Source: Spirosoma agri (GTDB lineage Bacteria > Bacteroidota > Bacteroidia > Cytophagales > Spirosomataceae). Taken from it: 64,000 nucleotides of DNA. The notes under the pieces are model-generated. The model did no database searches, was not told the DNA's origin, and saw only the letters and a program-made list of their open reading frames with translations. Positions 55,336 to 64,000 of the stretch are shown piece by piece. Made by a program: the position numbers and the translations under genes. Each line of letters begins with the position of its first letter. Position 1 is the first letter of the stretch. The stretch spans positions 1,736,001 through 1,800,000 of the forward strand of contig NZ_JAAGNZ010000001.1 of NCBI RefSeq assembly GCF_010747415.1, written 5' to 3'.

Positions 55336-56836
55336 AAACGGCTTTATCAAGTACTGGTTCAACTCCGGATTTCAGGAACGCGTTGAGATAATCCGCTACG
55401 GCTTCGGCAAAACCGGGGAGCGCTGTGAGGTCCGTTTCCCAGAGCGTTTTATCTGACAGGACGCTTTTTACAAAGGCTGAAACGGTGGACGGACTTTTCT
55501 CTTTCACTGTTTTCCAGTCGCCGTAAAAATACCCGGCTCGTTCGTCGCGGATGGGGTAGGTTACTATACCACCTCCAACGGCAATCTCGCCGTAAAACTG
55601 GCCACCTTCCTGACGAACAGCCTTCATGAACAGCAGATAAGCCGCAAAGCCAAGAGCCATGAGTTTCGGAACCGCGTGGAACTGGTCGTAGTAACGCTGG
55701 ATGGTCGCTACGTTACGCGCCTGCATTTTTGCCGTCTCCTGGAGAGAAATGTTCAGCAACAGGTGGTCTAGGTAGGGGTTTCGGAAGCGGTCCAGTACAT
55801 CGCGTGCGAACTGAGCCACATCGGCTTTGTCCATGCCCGGAATGCCATAATCGGGTACGGTCGGCACAATTTCGTTAAGCATCAGCGATTCCACGAACCG
55901 ACTCATCGATGGATGTTTCATCTCGTCGGCTACCGTTTCCAGACCAAGTAGATAACCCAACGGCATCGTCAATGTATGGGTGCCGTTCAGTACCCGAAGT
56001 TTGCGCTCTTTGTAGAAATTAATGTCTTCATCGATAATAACTTGCGGAGTAGAACCATCCGCAAACGTCAGCATTTCCCGAACGCGATCATCGCCCTCAA
56101 TCGCCCACAGATGATACGGTTCCGTGAACGTAAGCAGGTCATCATCATACCCAAGCTCCTGTTGAATTTCCTGTTTGGCCTCGTCTGTTGGGCGCGTTAC
56201 GATGCGGTCAACCAGTGAGTTGCAGAAACGAACGTGGAATTTGAGCCACTTCGTAAAGAGCTTACCCAGTTCATTGAACTTCGCCAGTTTCTCGACGGCT
56301 TCGCGTAGTTTGAGGCCGTTGTCGGTGACCAGTTCGGTTGGGATCACCACCATACCTTTGGCTTTCGAGCCGCCAACGCTACGGAAGCGTTCGTACAAAA
56401 AAGCGGTCAGCTTAGCCGGAAACGACTGGGGCGGGTGCTGAAAAATACTTTCTTCGACGTAATTCAGCCCTACTTCGGTCGTGTTGGAAATGATGATCTG
56501 CAACTTAGGGTTTCGGGCCAGCATCAGCACCTCGTTCCATTGGGTCGGCGCGGCCAGCACCCGGCTAACGGCCGAAACAACGGTTGTCTCCGCCACATTT
56601 TCTCCCTGCTGAACCCCCCGAACAGCTACCGTGTATAAGTTATCCTGATCGGAGAATTCGCTGGTCTGACTATCGGTCGATTTGACAACGACAATTGATC
56701 CGTTGAATCGACCCTCGTCGTTGGCTTTCTGCACCAGATAATCGGGCAGACCACGCAGCAGCACGCCCGTGCCAAACTGTAATATCTTTTCTGGAAAAAC
56801 AGGGGCGGGGTGCGTCGAACGGTTGAGTTTTGACAT
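55331..56836 (-). CDS. uxaB: Tagaturonate reductase
   Basis: NAD-dependent reductase converting tagaturonate to altronate, 501 residues. The start at 56836 (MSKLNRS...) is chosen because it aligns with the start of characterised UxaB, followed by PEKILQFGTGVLLRG (Rossmann region). The mannitol-dehydrogenase-type C-terminal domain includes ERKLRVLNGTHTL and RFRNPYLDH. It closes the minus-strand hexuronate operon after exuT, kdgK and eda. Its product needs altronate dehydratase, which is not in the window. A related fructuronate reductase role cannot be excluded by sequence alone. Confidence 0.88.
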   Translation of the reverse strand: MSKLNRSTHPAPVFPEKILQFGTGVLLRGLPDYLVQKANDEGRFNGSIVVVKSTDSQTSEFSDQDNLYTVAVRGVQQGENVAETTVVSAVSRVLAAPTQWNEVLMLARNPKLQIIISNTTEVGLNYVEESIFQHPPQSFPAKLTAFLYERFRSVGGSKAKGMVVIPTELVTDNGLKLREAVEKLAKFNELGKLFTKWLKFHVRFCNSLVDRIVTRPTDEAKQEIQQELGYDDDLLTFTEPYHLWAIEGDDRVREMLTFADGSTPQVIIDEDINFYKERKLRVLNGTHTLTMPLGYLLGLETVADEMKHPSMSRFVESLMLNEIVPTVPDYGIPGMDKADVAQFARDVLDRFRNPYLDHLLLNISLQETAKMQARNVATIQRYYDQFHAVPKLMALGFAAYLLFMKAVRQEGGQFYGEIAVGGGIVTYPIRDERAGYFYGDWKTVKEKSPSTVSAFVKSVLSDKTLWETDLTALPGFAEAVADYLNAFLKSGVEPVLDKAVS

Positions 56837-56920
56837 AGTTGGGTGGGTAGCAGTTTCCGCTGCAGTCATCTGGGTAATTCGTTATCGATTGCGTAAAAAT
56901 GAATAGGCGTGGCAGGTTCG

Positions 56921-57583
56921 TCACAATCCGGCAATAATACGCACTACATCGCTAACTGTGGTTTCTATTTTATCAAACGCACGATCAGCCAATACGGTTT
57001 TCGGAAAAAGTTGAGAACCCATCCCAACGGCCACCGCACCGGCACCGAACCACTTCGATAAACTCTCCTGATTAGGTTCTACTCCGCCGGTTACCATAGC
57101 CGTGGCAAACGGAAGCGGACCACTCAAACTCTTGATAAAGTTCGGACCCAGTACTTCCCCCGGAAACACCTTCACAATTTCAACGCCCCACTCATGAGCC
57201 GTTGTGATTTCGGTGAGGGTTGCACAGCCGGGCATGTAGGCTACTTTCCGGCGGTTACAGAGTCGGGCGATTTCTTCACTGAACGTTGGCCCAACAATAA
57301 AATCGGCACCAAGCTGAAGGTAAAGGGCAGCCGTTGGCGCATCTAAAACAGTGCCTGCGCCGAGCGCCAGTCCGGGAAACTCGCTCGAACAGATGCGGCT
57401 GAGGTTGGCAAATCGTTCATGGGCAAAGTCGCCCCGGTTCGTAAACTCGAAGGCGCGCACACCCGCCCGGTAGCAGGCAGACAGCACACCTAGACAAATC
57501 TCATCGTCGGGATGATAAAATACGGGGACCAGCGGCACTTGGCGAATGGTTTGATAAAGCGTTAATCGGGGAATACGGGCCAT
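56921..57583 (-). CDS. eda: 2-dehydro-3-deoxy-phosphogluconate (KDPG) aldolase
   Basis: Cleaves 2-keto-3-deoxy-6-phosphogluconate to pyruvate and glyceraldehyde 3-phosphate, the last step of hexuronate breakdown; 220 residues. The catalytic Glu is in VRAFEFTNRG (about residue 46), the Schiff-base Lys in EIVKVFPGE (about 140), and phosphate-binding GGVEP and GMGSQLF follow. It sits between kdgK (98-base gap) and uxaB (84-base gap) in one direction. Confidence 0.93.
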   Translation of the reverse strand: MARIPRLTLYQTIRQVPLVPVFYHPDDEICLGVLSACYRAGVRAFEFTNRGDFAHERFANLSRICSSEFPGLALGAGTVLDAPTAALYLQLGADFIVGPTFSEEIARLCNRRKVAYMPGCATLTEITTAHEWGVEIVKVFPGEVLGPNFIKSLSGPLPFATAMVTGGVEPNQESLSKWFGAGAVAVGMGSQLFPKTVLADRAFDKIETTVSDVVRIIAGL

Positions 57584-57681
57584 TACGTTATTGGTGGTTT
57601 ATACAATGGTTATTGGCTTGTGAATTAAAATAGACGCCAGAAAAGTCTGCGACTTATCTCAATACAACCAATCGATCCGGT

Positions 57682-58674
57682 TTATCGTCTCAATTTGCCG
57701 GAGCTGTCACCAGCTTCCAGCGTTTCTATTTCGGTTACGGTGGCCAGATTGACATCACCGGCAATGGTGTGTTTCAATGCCGACGCAGCCGCCCCAAATT
57801 CAACCGCCCGTTGTGGGTTCTTAAAGGTAAGTAAGCCATAGATCAGGCCGGCCATGTAGGCGTCGCCCGTACCGATCCGGTCGACGATGGGCTGCACATC
57901 GTACACTCTGGATTTATGAACCATATCGCCGTCGAACAATTTGGCCGATAGCTGATTATGGGATGCGCTCAGTGAATTTCGTTTGGTATCAGTTATGTAT
58001 CGAATCGTTGGAAACCGACGCATCATGGCCATTCCTGATTCGATAAATGTGCTGCCCACAACGCCATACAGCTCCGAAAAGAGTGATTTGTTGCCCAGAA
58101 CGAGGGTACAGCCTTCCGTAAGCGCGGGCATGATCTCCTGCGGTGTCCGGCCATACTGCCACAAATTGCTGCGGTACACAATATCCGCCGATACGGGAAC
58201 GCCCAGCCGATTAGCCGTTTGAATACCTGCCAACAAACAGTCGGCGGCTCCCTGCGAAAGCGCCGGTGTGATGCCCGTCCAGTGAAACCAGTCGGCACCC
58301 GTCAGGATCGATTCCCAGTCCACGTCGGTGGGGGTGATCCGCGAGAAGGCCGAATCGACACGGTCGTAGATGATCTGACTGGCCCGGCTTCCGGCACCTG
58401 TTTCGAGAAAATATAAGCCTAATCGACCGGCACCGTAGCGAACATGCTGCGTACCAACACCATACTGGCGCAGATAGCCGGTTGCCGACCGACCCAGTGC
58501 ATGATCGGGAAAGCGGGTGACGTGGGCGGTTTCCAGACCCAGCTGCGCCAGCGAGACGGCTACATTGGCTTCAGTACCGCCAAAATGCATGGCCAACGTA
58601 TCGGTTTGTACAAACCGCTCAACCCCCGGTGGACTGAGCCGGAGCATAACTTCGCCGAAAGTGATGACTTTCAT
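57682..58674 (-). CDS. kdgK: 2-dehydro-3-deoxygluconate (KDG) kinase
   Basis: PfkB-family kinase, 330 residues from the ATG at 58674, chosen because MKVITFGEVMLRLSPPG is the standard family start (11 codons of extra frame precede it). GGTEANVAVSLAQLG binds substrate, and DRIGTGDAYMAGLIYG carries the catalytic Asp. It phosphorylates KDG produced by mannonate or altronate dehydratase and feeds the eda product. Second gene of the exuT operon. Confidence 0.92.
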   Translation of the reverse strand: MKVITFGEVMLRLSPPGVERFVQTDTLAMHFGGTEANVAVSLAQLGLETAHVTRFPDHALGRSATGYLRQYGVGTQHVRYGAGRLGLYFLETGAGSRASQIIYDRVDSAFSRITPTDVDWESILTGADWFHWTGITPALSQGAADCLLAGIQTANRLGVPVSADIVYRSNLWQYGRTPQEIMPALTEGCTLVLGNKSLFSELYGVVGSTFIESGMAMMRRFPTIRYITDTKRNSLSASHNQLSAKLFDGDMVHKSRVYDVQPIVDRIGTGDAYMAGLIYGLLTFKNPQRAVEFGAAASALKHTIAGDVNLATVTEIETLEAGDSSGKLRR

Positions 58675-58740
58675 GAATAGGATCGTGGAATAAATGAGAG
58701 AATGCAAGTTACGGGCATCCTGCGAAAAATAGCGTAGTAT

Positions 58741-60096
58741 TTATTTGGTGCTCAACACGCCCCAATTGCTGATTTTTTCTAATTCTTCAGCTTTGACGGG
58801 TTCAAGGCGGGGTAAAATCAAGTGTATCAGGACCAGCGCAATCAGATACGTACAACTGGCAATAACGAACATCGGTAGGTACCCGAACGCGGTGATGATC
58901 CGCCCCGATAGTAACGCCAGCAGGATGCCGCCCACCGCTCCGAACATACCCCCAATGCCCGTAACTGACGCGACAACATTGCGGGGAAACAGGTCTGAGG
59001 CAAACGTGTACATATTGGCGGCCCACCCCTGGTGCGCGGCTGCAGCCAGCGAGATTAGGGCTATGGCAACCGTTAAGCTGTTGGTCTGGGCGGCAAATAC
59101 GATGGGAACAACGCACAGTGCGCAAATCAGCATCGTCGTTTTACGGGCGCGGTTGGCCGACCAGCCCAGGCTCATAAACTGGGTACCGAGCCAGCCGAAA
59201 AAAACGCTTCCCGCATCGGAAACGACGTAGATGATCAGGAAGGGAACGCCAAAGCCTTTCAGATCGAGCTTCTGGTCCAGCGCGTCGTTGGAGTTGAAAA
59301 AGTCGGGCAACCACGTCATGTAGAACCACCAGATCGGATCGGCCATAAACTTGCCCACGGCAAACGCCCACGTCTGTTTGTAACCCAATAACTGGCCCCA
59401 GGACGGTTTTACCTGCACGCGCTTTTCGTCGTCACGCCGGATGTAGGCCAGTTCGGTAGCCGATAGTTTTTTGTTGCGTTCGGGTTTACTGTACGTGAAC
59501 CACCACAACACGAACAGCCCGAATCCAAGCAAACCCGTTGCCAGAAACGAACTGCGCCAGCCGAGCTTCAAAATAAGGGGAGGAATGACCAATGCGGTCA
59601 GAATGATGCCTACGTTCGTACCGGCGTTGAATAGACCATTGGCAAAGGAGCGTTCGCGACGGGGAAACCATTCCGATATGGTTTTGACCGCAGAAGGAAA
59701 AATGGCCGATTCGCCGAAGCCCAAGATAGCGCGTGTCCACCGCAGGCCTGCCATGCTTTGCACGAAGGTGGTGAGCGTAGCCGCAATGCTCCAGATAATG
59801 ATTCCCAGCGCAAAACCACGTCTGGTTCCAATCCGGTCAATCAACCAGCCAATCAACAGAAAACCAATGGCATACGCAAATTTGAAAGCCGCATCGACAT
59901 CACTGTACAAGATCTTGAACCGATCGATCGCTTCCTTAGTGAGCTCTTTGTCAACTGGCAAATCGAGCATTTCTTTCCTGAACACCTCATCGGTCATCGT
60001 GAAGGAAAGTACCTGCCGGTCGATGTAATTGATCGTTGTTGCCAGAAACAAAAGCGCGACGATTCGCCAGCGATAACGACCAGATGTGGTAAGCAT
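58741..60096 (-). CDS. exuT: MFS hexuronate transporter (ExuT-like)
   Basis: Major facilitator transporter of the anion:cation symporter group, 451 residues from the ATG at 60096 (a TTG two codons upstream is the alternative). Twelve helices; INYIDRQVLSF in helix 1, GWLIDRIGTRRGF in the 2-3 loop, and RAILGFGESAIFPSAVKTISEWFPRRER typical of hexuronate/tartrate carriers. Expected to import glucuronate and/or galacturonate with protons. It heads the minus-strand operon, divergent from uxuA. Confidence 0.88.
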   Translation of the reverse strand: MLTTSGRYRWRIVALLFLATTINYIDRQVLSFTMTDEVFRKEMLDLPVDKELTKEAIDRFKILYSDVDAAFKFAYAIGFLLIGWLIDRIGTRRGFALGIIIWSIAATLTTFVQSMAGLRWTRAILGFGESAIFPSAVKTISEWFPRRERSFANGLFNAGTNVGIILTALVIPPLILKLGWRSSFLATGLLGFGLFVLWWFTYSKPERNKKLSATELAYIRRDDEKRVQVKPSWGQLLGYKQTWAFAVGKFMADPIWWFYMTWLPDFFNSNDALDQKLDLKGFGVPFLIIYVVSDAGSVFFGWLGTQFMSLGWSANRARKTTMLICALCVVPIVFAAQTNSLTVAIALISLAAAAHQGWAANMYTFASDLFPRNVVASVTGIGGMFGAVGGILLALLSGRIITAFGYLPMFVIASCTYLIALVLIHLILPRLEPVKAEELEKISNWGVLSTK

Positions 60097-60249
60097 TTGC
60101 AAAACAAGTGGTGACTAGTTAGGGAGAAAAGCAGCGGACTGCGCTTTTTTACCTAAAATTAGTTGGTAAGTCGGGAGCCGCGCGTCAACATACAGTTGAT
60201 GAGGGTTATACTTACCGGCGTATTGACGGAACAACTGACTGACTGTAAA

Positions 60250-61428
60250 ATGCTTGAACAAACCTGGCGATGGTTTGGGTCGAATGACCCGGTGTCGCTC
60301 AACGATGTACGACAGGCCGGTGCGACGGGTATCGTAACGGCCCTGCACCACATTCCCAACGGCGATGTGTGGCCAACGGACGAAATTAAAAGCCGGAAAC
60401 TTCACATCGAACAGACCGGACTAACCTGGTCGGTGGTCGAAAGTATTCCCGTTCACGAGGGCATCAAAACCCGCTCGGGCGACTTTCTGCGCTACATCGA
60501 AAATTACAAGGAGTCGATCGTCAATCTGGCCGAGGCTGGTATCGATACAGTCTGTTATAATTTTATGCCCGTCCTCGACTGGACGCGTACCGACCTCGAT
60601 TACCCTATGCCCGATGGCTCCACGGGGCTTCGGTTCGATGCAACTGAATTTGCCGCGTTTGAACTCTATATCTTGCAGCGTCCGGGGGCGGAATACCTGT
60701 ATAACGACGAACAAAAACAGCGTGCCCGGACAAAGCTGGACGTCATGACCGATGCGCAGGTCAAGCGACTGACCCGCACAATCATTGCCGGATTGCCCGG
60801 TTCCGAAGAGAGCTATACCGTTGAGCGGTTCCGCGATGCGCTGGATGCCTACAAAGACATCAGTGACCGCGAGCTTCGCCAGAATCTGTATGCGTTCCTG
60901 CGGGAGATTGTGCCGGTTGCCGAGTCGGTTGGCATACGGCTGGCGATCCACCCCGATGATCCACCGTATCCAATTCTGGGTCTGCCTCGCGTTGTCAGTA
61001 CCGAAGCCGACGCACGGGCATTGCTGGCTGCGGCCAGTTCACCCGCTAATGGCCTTTGTTTTTGTACGGGTTCCTACGGTGTTCGACCCGATAACGATCT
61101 TGTGGGCATGGCTGAGCGATTGGGGCCAAGCATTCACTTTATTCATTTGCGCAGCACCGAACGGAGTACCGATGGAAGTTTTCAGGAAGCGAACCATCTC
61201 GAAGGCGATGTGCCCATGGCGGGCGTTATGCGGGCGTTATTGAACGAACAGGCCCGACGCCAAGAAGAAGGACGAGCCGATTTTCGGATGCCGTTACGGC
61301 CCGATCATGGGCACCGGATGCTCGATGATTTAACGTCGGGTAAGCGTACCAATCCGGGTTATACCGCCATAGGCCGGTTGCGCGGGCTGGCGGAGCTACG
61401 GGGCCTGATGGTAGGTTTGACGAGTTAA
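60250..61428 (+). CDS. uxuA: Mannonate dehydratase
   Basis: Dehydrates D-mannonate to 2-keto-3-deoxygluconate with Fe2+/Mn2+; 392 residues from the ATG at 60250. That start gives [20 protein letters not shown], matching the known N-terminus almost residue for residue; the open frame extends 29 codons upstream. [18 protein letters not shown] and [10 protein letters not shown], with CFCTGSYG and HLRST, are conserved metal and substrate segments. It heads the plus-strand pair with uxaC. Its substrate mannonate requires fructuronate reductase, which is not here. Confidence 0.96.
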   Translation: MLEQTWRWFGSNDPVSLNDVRQAGATGIVTALHHIPNGDVWPTDEIKSRKLHIEQTGLTWSVVESIPVHEGIKTRSGDFLRYIENYKESIVNLAEAGIDTVCYNFMPVLDWTRTDLDYPMPDGSTGLRFDATEFAAFELYILQRPGAEYLYNDEQKQRARTKLDVMTDAQVKRLTRTIIAGLPGSEESYTVERFRDALDAYKDISDRELRQNLYAFLREIVPVAESVGIRLAIHPDDPPYPILGLPRVVSTEADARALLAAASSPANGLCFCTGSYGVRPDNDLVGMAERLGPSIHFIHLRSTERSTDGSFQEANHLEGDVPMAGVMRALLNEQARRQEEGRADFRMPLRPDHGHRMLDDLTSGKRTNPGYTAIGRLRGLAELRGLMVGLTS

Positions 61429-61484
61429 CGAAAAAAATAAGTATAAATGCTGGGAGATACTGGCCAGTTTTTGCTTTTACTACT

Positions 61485-62897
61485 ATGAATTCACTCCTGC
61501 TCTCACCAGCGTTCCTGTCCGACGACTTTCTGCTTCAGACCGAAACCGCCCGGCGGCTCTATCACGACTACGCCCGGCCAATGCCGATCATCGACTACCA
61601 TTGCCACCTGCCGCCGGATCAGATTGCCGATAACAAACGCTTCGACAACATGACGCAGCTCTGGCTCTACGGTGATCATTACAAATGGCGGGCTATGCGG
61701 ACACACGGCGTCAACGAACGGTACTGCACGGGTGACGCGAGTGATTGGGAGAAATTCGAAAAATGGGCGGAGACGGTTCCCTACACGGTTCGGAATCCGC
61801 TGTATCACTGGTCGCACCTGGAACTCAAAAATCCATTTGGGGTGACTGATGTGCTGAGTCCGGCTACGGCACGTTCGGTCTACGAGTCCTGTAATGAGCA
61901 ATTGCCCGGTCTGTCGACGCGCACCCTGTTGCAGCATTTCGATGTTCGGGTCGTCTGCACCACGGATGATCCAACGGATTCGCTTGACCATCACTTAACC
62001 ATCGCTACGGATGGCTTTGCTACAAAGGTTTTACCAACATTCCGGCCCGATAAGGCCATGGCCGTCGATGATCCGGCTACGTTTCGAGCTTACGTGCAAA
62101 AAGTAGGGGCGGTGACCAACCGTGACATTCGTACGCTGGCGGAATACCTGGATGCGCTGAAAGCCCGGCACGATTACTTCGCCGAAATGGGTTGCCGTTT
62201 GTCGGATCATGGTCTGGAAATGATCTATGCCGAGCCTTACACGGATGGTGAAGTACAGTTCATATTCGATCACCTGATGCGGGGAACGGCCGTAGAGCCG
62301 GTCAATATTCTCAAATTCAAGTCGTTCATGCTCGTGCAGTTTGCCGAGTGGGACCACGAAAAAGGCTGGACCCAGCAATTTCACCTGGGTGCTCTTCGGA
62401 ATAATAACATTCGCCGACTTCGTGATCTGGGGCCTGATACGGGCTGGGACAGCATCGGCGATTTCCCGCAGGCTGTCGCTTTATCCCGTTTTCTGGGTGG
62501 GCTGGACGATCGCAATCAACTAGCGAAAACCATTCTGTATAACCTGAATCCGGCTGATAACGAAGTGATTGCGACCATGATCGGTAACTTCAACGATGGC
62601 TCGGTACGGGGTAAGGTGCAGTTTGGGTCGGGCTGGTGGTTTCTGGATCAGAAAGATGGCATGGAAAAGCAGATCAACACGCTGTCGAATATGGGGCTGT
62701 TGAGCGCCTTCGTGGGTATGCTGACCGATTCGCGGAGTTTCGTATCGTATAGCCGACACGAGTATTTCCGGCGGATTCTCTGCAATCTCTTTGGCAATGA
62801 CATCGAAAATGGCGAATTGCCTAATGACATCGACTGGATGGGCCAGATCATACAGGACATCTGCTATCGGAACGCCGAACGGTATTTCGGCTTCTAA
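61485..62897 (+). CDS. uxaC: Glucuronate/galacturonate isomerase
   Basis: First enzyme of hexuronate catabolism: glucuronate to fructuronate, and galacturonate to tagaturonate. 470 residues, full length. The N-terminal IIDYHCHLPPDQIADNKRF has the metal-type His-x-His of the amidohydrolase-like fold, and the family segments NPLYHWSHLELK, VVCTTDDPTDSLDHH and LTDSRSFVSYSRHEYFRRILC are present. It follows uxuA by 56 bases on the same strand and ends before a long inverted repeat. Confidence 0.97.
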   Translation: MNSLLLSPAFLSDDFLLQTETARRLYHDYARPMPIIDYHCHLPPDQIADNKRFDNMTQLWLYGDHYKWRAMRTHGVNERYCTGDASDWEKFEKWAETVPYTVRNPLYHWSHLELKNPFGVTDVLSPATARSVYESCNEQLPGLSTRTLLQHFDVRVVCTTDDPTDSLDHHLTIATDGFATKVLPTFRPDKAMAVDDPATFRAYVQKVGAVTNRDIRTLAEYLDALKARHDYFAEMGCRLSDHGLEMIYAEPYTDGEVQFIFDHLMRGTAVEPVNILKFKSFMLVQFAEWDHEKGWTQQFHLGALRNNNIRRLRDLGPDTGWDSIGDFPQAVALSRFLGGLDDRNQLAKTILYNLNPADNEVIATMIGNFNDGSVRGKVQFGSGWWFLDQKDGMEKQINTLSNMGLLSAFVGMLTDSRSFVSYSRHEYFRRILCNLFGNDIENGELPNDIDWMGQIIQDICYRNAERYFGF

Positions 62898-62922
62898 TTG
62901 ACTACCTGGCTGTTGCTCCGAT

Positions 62923-63000
62923 AAATGGGTAAGCGGCTGAGTAAGCTAATTGACCGCTGATGGGCGCAAACAATTACCTTACTCAGCCGCTTACCCGTTT
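62923..63000. repeat. Long inverted repeat between uxaC and the hydrolase gene
   Basis: Arms 62923-62945 and 62978-63000 are 23-bp complements with one G-T pair and a 32-base loop. It begins 25 bases after the uxaC stop and ends four bases before the ATG of the next gene, so it can act as a terminator for uxuA-uxaC or fold in the leader of the hydrolase mRNA, hiding its ribosome-binding region. Confidence 0.8.
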
Positions 63001-63004
63001 GTCT

Positions 63005-63859
63005 ATGACCTCAACTGTAAAGCACACCTTTGTTGACACGAACGGCATCCAGCTACATGTCGTTCAGGCGGGTCCGGTCAGCGGCCCGCTTGTGATTCTA
63101 TTGCACGGCTTTCCTGAGTTCTGGTATGGCTGGCGGCACCAGATCGACGATTTGGTGAATGCCGGTTTTTGCGTTTGGGTGCCCGATCAGCGAGGCTACA
63201 ACCTCAGCGATAAACCCAAAGGCGTTGGCTCGTACGCAATCGACACACTAGCCGCTGATGTCGTTGGGCTTATCGAAGCCGCAGGTCGGCAAAAAGCGAT
63301 CCTTGTCGGCCATGACTGGGGGGCTGCCGTTGCCTGGTGGACCGCCGTTGTTTACCCCGAACGGATTGGGCGACTCGTCACCTTGAACGTACCGCATCCG
63401 GTCGTCATGAGCAAGTTCGTCCGTAAAAACCCAGGACAGATATTACGAAGCTGGTACATCGGTTTCTTCCAGCTGCCCTGGCTTCCCGAACGACTGATGC
63501 GCTTCGGCGATTGGTCTGCCCTGACACGAACCCTGCGAACCAGCAGTCGACCGGGCACGTTCACTACCGACGAGTTAAGCCACTACAAAGCGGCCTGGTC
63601 GCAGCCCGGTGCCTTCAGGGCTATGGTGAATTGGTATCGCGCGTCCCTACGATTTCCGGGATCGCGACGGCCCAGTGTTCGCGTCACCGTTCCAACGCTG
63701 CTGATCTGGGGTGTTCAGGATCGCTTTTTGAAGCGTGAAATGGCTCCGCTCAGCATCGATCTTTGCGACAATGGGCGTGTCGTCTACCTCGAACAGGCCA
63801 CACACTGGGTACAACACGAAGAACATGAATGGGTAAACAAACTGATCAGAGGGGGTTGA
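63005..63859 (+). CDS. Alpha/beta hydrolase, epoxide-hydrolase-like
   Basis: A 284-residue alpha/beta hydrolase; the ATG at 63005 is preferred over one 15 codons upstream because that one lies in the loop and arm of an inverted repeat. Oxyanion motif [10 protein letters not shown] (about residues 34-43), nucleophile Asp104 in [12 protein letters not shown], acid Asp in WGVQDRF and catalytic His in [11 protein letters not shown]. The Asp nucleophile suggests an epoxide hydrolase or haloalkane-dehalogenase-type enzyme rather than an esterase. The last codons and stop form one arm of a terminator hairpin. Confidence 0.9.
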   Translation: MTSTVKHTFVDTNGIQLHVVQAGPVSGPLVILLHGFPEFWYGWRHQIDDLVNAGFCVWVPDQRGYNLSDKPKGVGSYAIDTLAADVVGLIEAAGRQKAILVGHDWGAAVAWWTAVVYPERIGRLVTLNVPHPVVMSKFVRKNPGQILRSWYIGFFQLPWLPERLMRFGDWSALTRTLRTSSRPGTFTTDELSHYKAAWSQPGAFRAMVNWYRASLRFPGSRRPSVRVTVPTLLIWGVQDRFLKREMAPLSIDLCDNGRVVYLEQATHWVQHEEHEWVNKLIRGG

Positions 63860-63900
63860 GAAAGGTTGAGTGTCACTCCCTTTCTCAACCCCCTCTGATC
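63844..63900. terminator. Perfect 22-bp inverted repeat overlapping the hydrolase stop codon
   Basis: Arms 63844-63865 and 63879-63900 are exact complements with a 13-base loop. The first arm contains the last codons and TGA of the hydrolase. The convergent amidohydrolase gene ends 24 bases beyond, so it probably terminates both directions. Confidence 0.85.
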
Positions 63901-63923
63901 AAGTACACGACTATCCGGCTGTT

Positions 63924-64000
63924 TTACTGCTTATAAACTTTCCCGTCTTTCATAACGAACTGGACGGTTTGCAGGGTTTTGATGTTCTGTAGCGGATTAT
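63924..64000 (-). CDS. Amidohydrolase family protein, C-terminal fragment (runs off window)
   Basis: Only the last 25 codons are visible, reading NPLQNIKTLQTVQFVMKDGK and ending VYKQ before TAA. This is the standard C-terminus of imidazolonepropionase-like/amidohydrolase proteins (NPLxDIxxLxxVxFVMKxGKVYK), where the urease-like beta-sandwich closes. Type and substrate cannot be judged from this piece. It is convergent with the epoxide-hydrolase-like gene. Confidence 0.75.
   Translation of the reverse strand, partial: NPLQNIKTLQTVQFVMKDGKVYKQ

Noticed and set aside
60160-60180. UxuR/ExuR operator upstream of uxuA
   Set aside because: Only a TTGGTA half-site is present and no GntR-type regulator gene is in the window; reported only as part of a low-interest finding.

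Overview
The window looks like chromosomal DNA of a Cytophagales bacterium (Bacteroidota), most likely Spirosoma or a close relative. Reasons: GC is moderate (about 50-53% by eye), exported proteins have Bacteroidota-type signal peptides and lipoboxes, several promoters fit TAnnTTTG, and the gene content is typical (PVC-type haem protein, GMC oxidoreductase with a gluconate-dehydrogenase subunit-3 partner, GH3/serine-hydrolase fusion, a SusC-plug-like lipoprotein, two-lipoyl E2). The genus is an inference; no rRNA or tRNA is present to confirm it. I see no phage, insertion sequence, CRISPR array or integrase.

Layout. 1-7 kb: katG (cut by the left edge), an SDR, a DUF1684 protein, thioredoxin, a secreted alditol-oxidase-like flavoprotein and a Na+/H+ antiporter. 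7.2-14.3 kb: a periplasmic oxidation block made of a gluconate-dehydrogenase subunit-3-like protein, a GMC dehydrogenase whose cysteine spacing fits a 3Fe-4S cluster, a large PVC-type cytochrome-c/HEAT protein and an exported hydroxypyruvate-isomerase-like TIM barrel. 14.4-20 kb: a stand-alone glycogen-binding domain, pnuC, a Gfo/Idh oxidoreductase, an AT-richer patch with an orphan SUKH-type immunity-like gene, an acetyltransferase, a thioesterase, an IscA-like protein and methylmalonyl-CoA epimerase.

20-39 kb is central metabolism: sucA-sucB (2-oxoglutarate dehydrogenase E1-E2), gpmI, a low-molecular-weight phosphatase, a FtsB/DivIC protein, eno, an M1 peptidase, an isolated nuoC, a degenerate thioredoxin-fold lipoprotein or periplasmic protein, an Omp85-like barrel, a plug-like mini lipoprotein, an M28 peptidase and lpd (E3). 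E1/E2 and E3 are therefore within 20 kb but in separate units. 39-54 kb: a long PurF-like amidophosphoribosyltransferase, a GH3-beta-lactamase fusion coupled to a DinB gene, a PD-(D/E)XK nuclease, two DMT-type transporters, a second antiporter, a hypothetical protein, an exported ADP-ribosylglycohydrolase and ribokinase with a canonical promoter.

54-63 kb: a GDPD, then a divergent hexuronate catabolic cluster: exuT-kdgK-eda-uxaB on the minus strand and uxuA-uxaC on the plus strand. It covers uptake, isomerisation, one reduction, one dehydration, phosphorylation and aldol cleavage, but altronate dehydratase (UxaA) and fructuronate reductase (UxuB) are absent here. An epoxide-hydrolase-like protein and the tail of an amidohydrolase close the window.

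The least explained signals are non-coding: long near-perfect inverted repeats at gene ends (2719-2789, 26403-26452, 62923-63000, 63844-63900), two of which use the stop codon and last codons of a gene as one arm; a 127-bp composite repeat between the GDPD gene and uxaB; and a recurring intergenic motif at 24.7 and 45.4 kb.
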